NCBI GenBank assembly: GCA_035650255.1
Contig: DASRIA010000060.1
Span: forward strand, 1 to 52,255
Origin: DASRIA01 sp035650255
GTDB lineage: Bacteria; Actinomycetota; Thermoleophilia; Solirubrobacterales; JBBDJG01
Direction of reading: 5' to 3'
Length of the DNA stretch: 52,255 nt
The number at the start of each line of letters is the position of its first letter. The stretch's first letter is position 1. The notes below the pieces were generated by a model. The model had not been told where the DNA came from, made no database searches, and worked only from the letters and a program-made list of their open reading frames with translations. The position numbers and the translations under genes are program-made. Below, one piece after another: positions 17,677 to 25,700 of the stretch.

Positions 17677-18597
17677 ATGGGCTTGCTGCGTCACCGGCTT
17701 CTAGCCATGGCGCTCATGACGGTGGCAGCGATCGGTATCGCCGCTTGTGGCGGCGACGACAAGTCTGCCGAGCCACCGCAGGAGCTCGAGGACACGATTG
17801 GGTTCGGCGGCGACAGCGCCAAGGAGGTTCAGGCGCGCGTCGAGAACCGCATCGGCGAGTGCATGCGAGCCCAGGGCTTCCAGTATCAGCCGGTGGACCC
17901 GTTTGCTGCGCAGCAGGCCGTCACCGGTAAGGCGCGCATCACCGACGAGGAGTTCACGCGGCAGTTCGGCTACGGGATCAGCACCCTGTTCGGCAAGGGC
18001 AACCAGCAGTCCGACCCGAACGAGCGGATCCGCAGCAGCCTCTCCTCGGCCGACCGCGCTGCGTACGACCGCGCGCTCGGCGGCGACAATCCGGGCGTGA
18101 CCTTCGCGGAAGCCGTCGACTCCGGCGACTTCAGCGAGCTGGGCGGGTGCACGAAGGAGGCAAGCGACGCGGAGTTCGGCGGCGCCGCCGTCCTGAACCA
18201 GCTGGTCGAGCGCCTCGACGGCCTCGACGAGCGCATCATCCAGGACCAGCGCATGGTGCAGGCCAATGAGAAGTGGTCGGCCTGCATGCAGGAGAAGGGC
18301 TACCGCTACGAGGAGCCCGACGCGATCGACGAGGACATGACCGAGCGCTTCCAGGCAATCGCGGGGTCAGGCATCCGGCCGGGGACATCGACGATCCCGC
18401 CCGGGACGAGCTTCGACCGTGCGGCGCTGACCAGCCTCCAGCAGGAGGAAGTCAGGATCGCCAACGCCGACCTCGACTGCGAGAAGCAGGAGATCGAGCC
18501 GGTGGAGCGCGAGGTGCGGCCTCAGTACGAGGATCAGTTCCGCAAGGAGAACCAGCAGCTGCTCGCCCGGGTCAAGCCGGCGACGGCGAACCAGTAG
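17677..18597 (+). CDS. Lipoprotein with paired CM-x(4)-GY/F motifs, exporter-associated
   Basis: ATG 17677 has GGGAGGA upstream; ATG 17656 lies before that site. The 306-residue product begins MGLLRHRLLAMALMTVAAIG with lipobox IAAC (Cys24), then an acidic linker. Two segments repeat a pattern: IGECMRAQGFQYQPVDPF and WSACMQEKGYRYEEPDAI, a Cys-Met pair followed by an aromatic and a Pro. Two more Cys (GGCTKEA and DLDCEKQE) could complete two disulfides. Proteins of this kind often sit beside MacAB-like clusters in actinobacteria and may be surface accessory or substrate-capture subunits. That role is inferred. The gene follows the permease by 78 bp, which could hold its own promoter. Confidence 0.75.
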   Translation: MGLLRHRLLAMALMTVAAIGIAACGGDDKSAEPPQELEDTIGFGGDSAKEVQARVENRIGECMRAQGFQYQPVDPFAAQQAVTGKARITDEEFTRQFGYGISTLFGKGNQQSDPNERIRSSLSSADRAAYDRALGGDNPGVTFAEAVDSGDFSELGGCTKEASDAEFGGAAVLNQLVERLDGLDERIIQDQRMVQANEKWSACMQEKGYRYEEPDAIDEDMTERFQAIAGSGIRPGTSTIPPGTSFDRAALTSLQQEEVRIANADLDCEKQEIEPVEREVRPQYEDQFRKENQQLLARVKPATANQ

Positions 18598-18619
18598 ACC
18601 CCAGCAGGAAGGATTGGAA

Positions 18620-19501
18620 GTGCTGCGTTACAGACTGGCCGCCGTGCTTGCGGCGATGATCGTGATGGCCCTGCCGCTTGCGCTCGGCGCGTGCGGCGGT
18701 GACGACGAGGCGGAGGCCGACGCGAAGCCGGCCGTGCACTCCGACTTCGAGTCCAAGAACTTCACGGACTCGACGAAGATCGACAACAAGTACTCGCCGC
18801 TCGCTCCGGGCATGCAGTTCGTCTACGAGGGCCGCTCCAACCGTGGGCAGGGACGTCTCCCCCACCAGGTGATCTTCACCGTCACGGACCTGACCAAGGA
18901 GATCAACGGCGTGCGGAGCGTCGTGCTCTGGGACCGCGACATCAACAACGGCAAGCTGCTCGAGGGCGAGCTCGCGCTGTGGGCGCAGGACGACGACGGG
19001 AACGTGTGGCTGATGGGCGAGTATCCCGAGGAGTACGACGAGGAAGGCAAGTTCGAGGCCGCCCCGGATACGTGGCTGGCCGGAGTCGACCGGGCCGAGG
19101 CCGGCATCATGATGCGGGCCGACCCGAAGACGGGCACGTCCACCTACCGCCAGGGCTATGCGCCGACGATCGGCTTCGGTGACGTGGCACGTGTCGAGAA
19201 GACTGGGGCGCGGGACTGCGTCCCGACGGGCTGCTACGACGACGTCGTGGTCACGCGGGAGACCAATCCCGAGGAGCCGCAGGACGGCTTCCAGCTGAAG
19301 TACTACGCGCCGGGGCTCGGCAACACCCGGGCGGCGCCACGCGGCGGCAAGGAGAAGGAGATCCTCGTGCTGATCAAGGCGCGCAGGCTCGGCGCCGCGG
19401 AGATGGACGATGTGCGCCGCGAGGCACTCAAGCTGGACAAGCGCGCGTACCGCTCCCAGAAGGACATCTGGGGCACGACGGCGCCGGCCGAGCAGCGGTA
19501 G
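18620..19501 (+). CDS. Lipoprotein, paralogue of the ABC-operon lipoprotein at 45006-45779
   Basis: GTG 18620 is preferred (AGGAAGG at 18606-18612) over the in-frame TTG 18614. The 293-residue product has a signal peptide (MLRYRLAAVLAAMIVMALPL) and a lipobox at LGAC (Cys25). The mature part is beta-rich: FTDSTKIDNKYSPLAPGMQF, then LWAQDDDGNVWLMGEY, VDRAEAGIMMRADPKTG, YRQGY and LKYYAPGLGN. Each of these stretches has a counterpart in the lipoprotein at 45006-45779, so the two are homologous along their length. The specific function is unknown. Both copies sit in ABC-exporter clusters. It is the last gene before a strong hairpin at 19536-19586. Confidence 0.8.
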   Translation: MLRYRLAAVLAAMIVMALPLALGACGGDDEAEADAKPAVHSDFESKNFTDSTKIDNKYSPLAPGMQFVYEGRSNRGQGRLPHQVIFTVTDLTKEINGVRSVVLWDRDINNGKLLEGELALWAQDDDGNVWLMGEYPEEYDEEGKFEAAPDTWLAGVDRAEAGIMMRADPKTGTSTYRQGYAPTIGFGDVARVEKTGARDCVPTGCYDDVVVTRETNPEEPQDGFQLKYYAPGLGNTRAAPRGGKEKEILVLIKARRLGAAEMDDVRREALKLDKRAYRSQKDIWGTTAPAEQR

Positions 19502-19535
19502 TCGTTTCCGCATACGTCGAGCTGCCCAGCCGAGC

Positions 19536-19586
19536 CGAACTTCGTTGGTCCGTTCACAACAGGTGGGACCGAATCAACGAAGTTCG
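19536..19586. terminator. 12-bp perfect inverted repeat after the exporter cluster
   Basis: CGAACTTCGTTG at 19536-19547 pairs perfectly with its complement at 19575-19586. Inside the 27-nt loop GGTCC and GGACC can pair as well. It lies 35 bp after the lipoprotein stop and is followed by a short T/C stretch. It is likely the end of the exporter transcript. Confidence 0.65.
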
Positions 19587-19632
19587 CGAATTTCCCCTGC
19601 CCGCCCGGATGTAAATCTCCTTCCCAAGTAGG

Positions 19633-19662
19633 TTGATTTCGGGCGCCGCTCCGCATTAGGAT
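19633..19662 (+). promoter_or_regulatory. Candidate sigma-70-type promoter of the giant phosphatase gene
   Basis: TTGATT (19633-19638), 18 bp, then TAGGAT (19657-19662). It lies in a 237-bp intergenic region about 70-100 bp before the start codon, on the correct strand. It was called by eye only. Confidence 0.45.
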
Positions 19663-19696
19663 CGGCGCAACCGGGTGGATTCGGGGCACAAGGACG

Positions 19697-19717
19697 CCCG
19701 CGACAGGCTGTCGCGGG
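19697..19717 (+). promoter_or_regulatory. Stable 9-bp leader hairpin upstream of the giant gene
   Basis: CCCGCGACA and TGTCGCGGG pair perfectly around the 3-nt loop GGC. It sits 21 nt before TTG 19739 in the predicted 5' UTR, just ahead of the GGGAG ribosome-binding stretch. It could stabilise the mRNA or modulate initiation. Confidence 0.5.
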
Positions 19718-19738
19718 AGCCGTTGGGCAGGGAGCCGT

Positions 19739-22700
19739 TTGAGGCAGAGCAGGATGCGAGGCAGGGTGCTGGGGGTGGCTGCGCTGGCAGTGGTGGCCAC
19801 GCTCGCGCTGCTGCCTGCGAGTGCTCCGGGTGCGTACGACCTGAAGCTCAAGCGCTACCCGTACCTGACGGACCTCGTCGGGACCTCGGTGATGGTCAAC
19901 TTCGGGACCGACATCACCTCGACCAGCGCGATCGTGAAGTACGGCCCCGTCGGGAACTGCACCGCGAGCACCGCGACCGCGACCCGCACGTTCATCCTCG
20001 TGAACGGCGTCTCGGAGTACCAGTGGAAGGCCCAGATCACCGGTCTCGCGCCCAATACGCAGTACTGCTACCGCCCGTACTTCGGCAGCGCACAGCTGGA
20101 CCTGCTGGGCACCGATGCGAGCCCGGTCTTCACCACTCAGATGCCGGCGGGATCCAGCTCGCCCTTCAAGTTCGCGGTCTTCGGCGACTGGGGCAAGGTC
20201 GGAGCGGCCGGGAACCCGAACCAGGCGAACGTGATCTCGCAGATCGCGGCCAGCGGCTCCCGGTTCGCGGTGACGACCGGCGACAACGCCTACGAGGCCG
20301 GCAGCCAGAAGGACTACGGCGACCTGTATCAGACGGGCAGCAACACCAGCGCCGTCTTCGGACCCACCTTCTGGAAGGTGGCGGGCGCATCCCTGCCCGT
20401 GTTCCCGACGACCGGCAATCACGACTACAACAACTCGATCATGCTCACGAACTGGCCGCAGGACACGGCGGTGTCCACGTCAGGCGGCCGCTACCAGACC
20501 GACAACTACTCGGGCCAGAACGGCACGACTGCGGCCGACTATCCGAGCACCTGGTACGCGTTCGACGCCGGGATGGCGCGCTTCTACGTGCTGAACACGG
20601 CGTGGGACGACACCAACCTGGGCACGGCGACCGCCTTCGAGAACGACTTCGACTACCACTGGGGCCCGAACTCGCCTCAGTACCAATGGCTCGCGAACGA
20701 CCTGGCGGCCAACCCCCGGGCGCTGCGCTTCGCCTTCTTCCACTACCCGCTCTATTCGGACAGCAGCGAGTCGACCGGTGACTCGTTCCTGCGCGGTTCG
20801 ACCTCACTCGAGGGGCTGCTCAAGCTCTACGACGTGACCGCGGCCTTCAACGGCCACTCGCACAACTACCAGCGCAACCTCGCCCCTGCGGGAGGCATCC
20901 CGCAGCACGTCACAGGCGGCGGGGGCGCAAACCTGGAGTCGATCGGCCTGGGTGGCTGCGGCAGCCTCGACGCGTACGGCATCGGATGGTCCAACACAGC
21001 CAACGTCGGGAGCGCATGCGGCGCCGCCCCGATTCCGGCCACCAAGGACCGGGTGCACCACTTCCTGCTGGTGAGCGTCAGCGGCACGTCGGTGACGGTC
21101 ACGCCCACCGACGAGCTGGGACGGACCTTCGATCCAGTGACGTACAACGCCCCGGCCCTCAACGCCAACCTTTCCCTGACGCAGACAGACACACCGGACC
21201 CGGTGCTCGTGGGGCAGCAGGTGACCTACAACCTGACGGTCGGCAACGCCGGGCCCCGTGCCGCCACGGGCGTCCAGTTGACAGACACGCTGCCCGCGGG
21301 TGCGATCTTCGACTCCGCCACCCCGTCCCAGGGCACGTGCTCGCAAACCGGCAGCAACGTCAGCTGCCAGCTCGGGACGATCGGCAACGGCGCGAACGCC
21401 ACGGTCCAGGTCAAGGTCCGCCCGCAGTCGACCGGCACCGCGACGAACGCAGCGACCGTCTCCTCGAACGTGAACGACCCGAGCACCGGCAACAACAGCG
21501 CCAGCGCCCAGACGACCGTCAACCCGTCCGCCGACCTGGCCGTGACGAAGACCGACAGTCCCGACCCTGTCGCGCAGGGCACCGAGCTCACCTACACCGT
21601 CGGCGTCAGCAACGCCGGGCCGTCCAGCGCGACGGGCATCACGCTCACGGACACCCTGCCCGCGGGAGTGACGTTCAACTCGGCCACGACCACCCAGGGC
21701 AGCTGCTCGCAAGCCTCCGGTACGGTCACCTGCTCCCTGGGCACGCTTGCAAACACGGGCAGCGCGACCGTCACGATCAAGGTCACCCCCCAGTCGGTGG
21801 CTACCCTCACCAACCAGGCCAGCGTGACGTCGCTGACGGGGGACCCGAACACGACCAACAACGGGGCCAGCGCCCAGACGACGGTCAATGCCTCCGCAAA
21901 CCTTTCCCTGACCAAGTCGGACGCACCAGACCCGGTGCTGGTCGGCCAGCCACTCACGTATACGCTCACGACGCAGAACGCCGGACCGTCGAGCGCGCCG
22001 TCGGTCCAGCTCACCGACACGCTGCCCGCCGGCGTCACGTTCACCTCGGCCACGCCCTCGCAGGGCACCTGTTCCCAGGCATCGGGAACCGTCACCTGTG
22101 CACTGGGGACGATCGCAAACGGTGGAACCGCGACCGTGACGATCGTGGTCGCGCCGCAGTCCCAGGGATCGATCACGAACACGGCAAGCGTCAGCTCCAG
22201 CGCCACCGACGTCAACCTGGCGAACAACTCGGCCAGCGCCGCCACGCTCGTCGACCCGGTCGCGGACCTCGTCGTGACGAAGTCCGACTCGCCCGACCCG
22301 GCGCTGGTCGGCCAGCCGCTCACCTACACCGTCGGCATCCAGAACTCCGGTCCGTCGAGCGCTCCGAGCGTGTCGATGAGCGACACGCTGCCCGCCGGCG
22401 TCACGTTCAACTCGGCCGTTCCGTCCCAGGGAAGCTGCTCGCAGTCGGCCGGCACCGTGACGTGCCCGCTGGGCACGATTGCGAACGGCGCGAGCGCCAG
22501 CATCCAGATCACGGTGACGCCGCAGTCCACCGGCTCGATCACGAACACCGCCAGCGCGTCCTCGACGATCAGCGATCCGAACAACGCGAACAACTCCGCC
22601 AGCGCCGCCACGCTCGTCGACCCGTCGGCAGACCTCTCGCTGACCAAGGGAGACTCGCCCGACCCGGTCCTGCAGGGCAGTGAGCTGACGTACAACCTCA

Positions 22701-25700
22701 CGGTCGCCAACGCCGGGCCCTCGAGCGCGACCAGCGTCGTCGTGACCGACACGCTGCCGTCCGGCGTCACCTACAACTCCGGCCTCGCTTCGCAGGGCAG
22801 CTGCGTCAACTCGTCCGGCACGGTCAGCTGCTCGCTGGGGACCATCGCCAGCGGAGCAAACGCGACGATCCAGATCAAGGTCACGCCTCCGGCAACGGGA
22901 CAGATCACCAACCAGGCCAGCGTGGCTTCCGCGGTCAGCGACCCGAGCGCCGCGAACAACACCGCCGGCGCGGTCACCAACGTCGATCCGATCGCCGATC
23001 TCTCGCTGACCAAGTCCGACTCGCCGGACCCGGTGGCCTCGGGGCAGCCGCTGACCTACACGCTCGGCATCCAGAACTCGGGCCCCTCCAGCGCAGCCGA
23101 CGTGACGGTTACCGACACGCTCCCCGGCGGCGTCACGTACAACTCCGCCAACCCTTCGCAGGGAACCTGTTCGCAGGCAAGCGGCACGGTGACCTGCAAC
23201 CTCGGCAGCCTCGCCAACGGCGCAAGTGCGAGCGTGGAGATCGTCGTCACGCCGTCCGCTGGAGGCTCGATCACGAACCAGGCGAGCGTGTCCGCCACCA
23301 CCGCCGACCCGGCGCTCGTCAACAATGCGGCCAGCGCGGTCACCACGGTCGACCCGGTGGCCGATCTCGCGCTGACGAAGTCCGACTCGCCGGATCCCGT
23401 CCTGTCGGGCGATCAGCTCACGTATGACCTCGATGTGCACAACGACGGGCCCGCCAGCGCGACCGGCGTCTCCCTCACGGATGCGCTTCCGGCAGGCGTG
23501 ACGTTCGTCTCCGCCACGCCCGCGCAGGGCAGCTGCCTGCTTTCGGGCAGCAACGTGATCTGCGCCCTCGGCACGATCGCCAACGGCGCAACGGTGAACG
23601 TGGAGATCAAGGTCGACGCGGGCGCCCCCGGAACGGTCACGAACAATGCGACGGTGCTCTCGACGGCGACCGATCCGAATACCGTCAACAACTCCGCGCA
23701 GGCGGTCACGACGATCCGGCCTGTCGCCGACCTGTCGCTGACCAAGTCCGACTCGCCGGACCCGGTGCTCGCGGGCGAGCTGCTCACCTATGACCTGGAC
23801 GTCTCCAACGGCGGTCCCCACGACGCGCCCGGGGCGACCGTCACCGACACCCTGCCGGCCGGCGTCACGTTCGACTCAGCCACCCCGTCGCAGGGCACGT
23901 GCACAGAGTCGAGCGGGACCGTCACCTGCGCGCTCGGCACCGTGACGAACGGCGGCGGCGCATCGGTGGAGATCAAGGTCCGGCCGCAGGCCGAGGGCAG
24001 CCTCGTCAACCAGGCGAGCGTCACCTCGGACGCGGGCGACCTCAACTCGGCCAACGACTCCGCGAGCGAGGGGACCACGGTCGACCCGGCGGCCGACCTG
24101 GAGCTCACGAAGACGGACTCGGCCGACCCGGTGCTGTCGGGCCAGGAGCTCACCTACACCCTCACGGTGCACAACGCCGGGCCGTCGGCCACCACCGGGG
24201 TGGCGCTCAGCGACAGCCTGCCGGCCGGAGTGGCGTTCGAGTCCTACACGGCCAGCCAGGGCAGCTGCTTCAACTCCGGCAGCTCCGTGCTCTGCTCGCT
24301 GGGAGCGCTTGCCGACGGTGCAGACGCGACCGTCGAGATCACAGTCACGGCAAACGCCGTGGGCACGCTCACCAACACGGCCAACGTGCTCGGCATGACC
24401 GCCGACCCGGACACAGCCGACAACGCGGCCACCGCCCAGACCACCGTAGACCCGGCGGCCGACCTCTCGATCACCAAGACCGATTCGCCCGATCCGGTGG
24501 TCGCGGGCGGGCTGCTGACGTACTCACTCGGCGTCGCCAACTCCGGCCCGCAGGACGCGACCGCGGTGACGGTCACCGACTCCCTGCCGGCCAACGTGCT
24601 GTTCGAAACGGCCACGCCGTCCCAGGGCACGTGCTCGGAGACGAGTGGCACGGTGACATGCGACCTCGGCACGGTTGCAGACGGGGCGAGCGCCGGCATC
24701 GAGATCGCGGTGCGCCCGCAGGAAGGCGGGCAGATCACCAACCAGGCTTCCGTGACCTCGGGAATCGGCGATCCGGCGTCCGGGAACAACTCCGCGAGCA
24801 CGGAGACGACCGTCGACCCGTCGGCCGACCTCGCGCTGACGAAGTCCGACTCGCCCGATCCGGTCCTGGCCGGCGAAGCGCTCACCTACTCGCTCGCCGT
24901 CCACAACGCCGGCCCCTCGACGGCCACAGCAATCGAGGTCACCGACACGCTGCCGGCCGGGGTCACGTTCGACTCGGCCACGCCGTCGCAGGGCACGTGC
25001 GCCGAGTCGAGCGGCACGGTCACGTGCGACCTCGGCACGCTCGCCGACGAGGGCGATGCGAACGTCCAGATCCAGGTGCGGCCGCTGGACGGCGGCACTC
25101 TCGACAACCAGGCAGTCGTGAGCAGCGCGGTCGCCGATCCGGTGACGTCGAACAACTCCGCGAGCGCGCAGACGACCGTCGACCCGGCTGCCGATCTGTC
25201 GCTGACGAAGTCCGACTCGCCCGATCCGGTGCTGGAGGGCGAGCCGCTGACCTATTCGCTGACGGTCGCCAATGCCGGACCTCAGAGCGCCACCAACGTG
25301 CAGCTCACCGACACGCTGCCGGCCGGGGTCACGTTCGACTCGGCCACGCCGTCGCAGGGCACGTGCACCGAGTCGAGCGGCACGGTCACATGCGACCTCG
25401 GCACGCTGGCCGACGAGGGCACCGCGAGCATCGACATCCAGGTCACGCCGCTCGGCCCCGGCGATCTCACGAACGAGGCCACGGTCAGCTCCGAGCTCGC
25501 GGACCCGGACGCGGCGGATCGCACCGCCAGCGCGGCCACGACGGTCCGGCCCGTCGCGGACCTCTCGCTGACGAAGTCCGACTCCCCGGATCCGGTGGCG
25601 GCGGGCCAGGAGCTCACCTACACCCTCACGGTCCAGAATGCCGGGCCGCGCAGCGCCACCAACGTGCAGCTCACGGACACGTTGCCCGCGGCGACCAGCT

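Noticed and set aside
20804..23821. A 1005-codon minus-strand open frame and several 80-240-codon ones opposite the DUF11 array
   Set aside because: They mirror the 366-bp periodicity of the plus-strand repeats, consist of Arg/Gly/Asp-rich low-complexity sequence, and lack ribosome sites and any domain.
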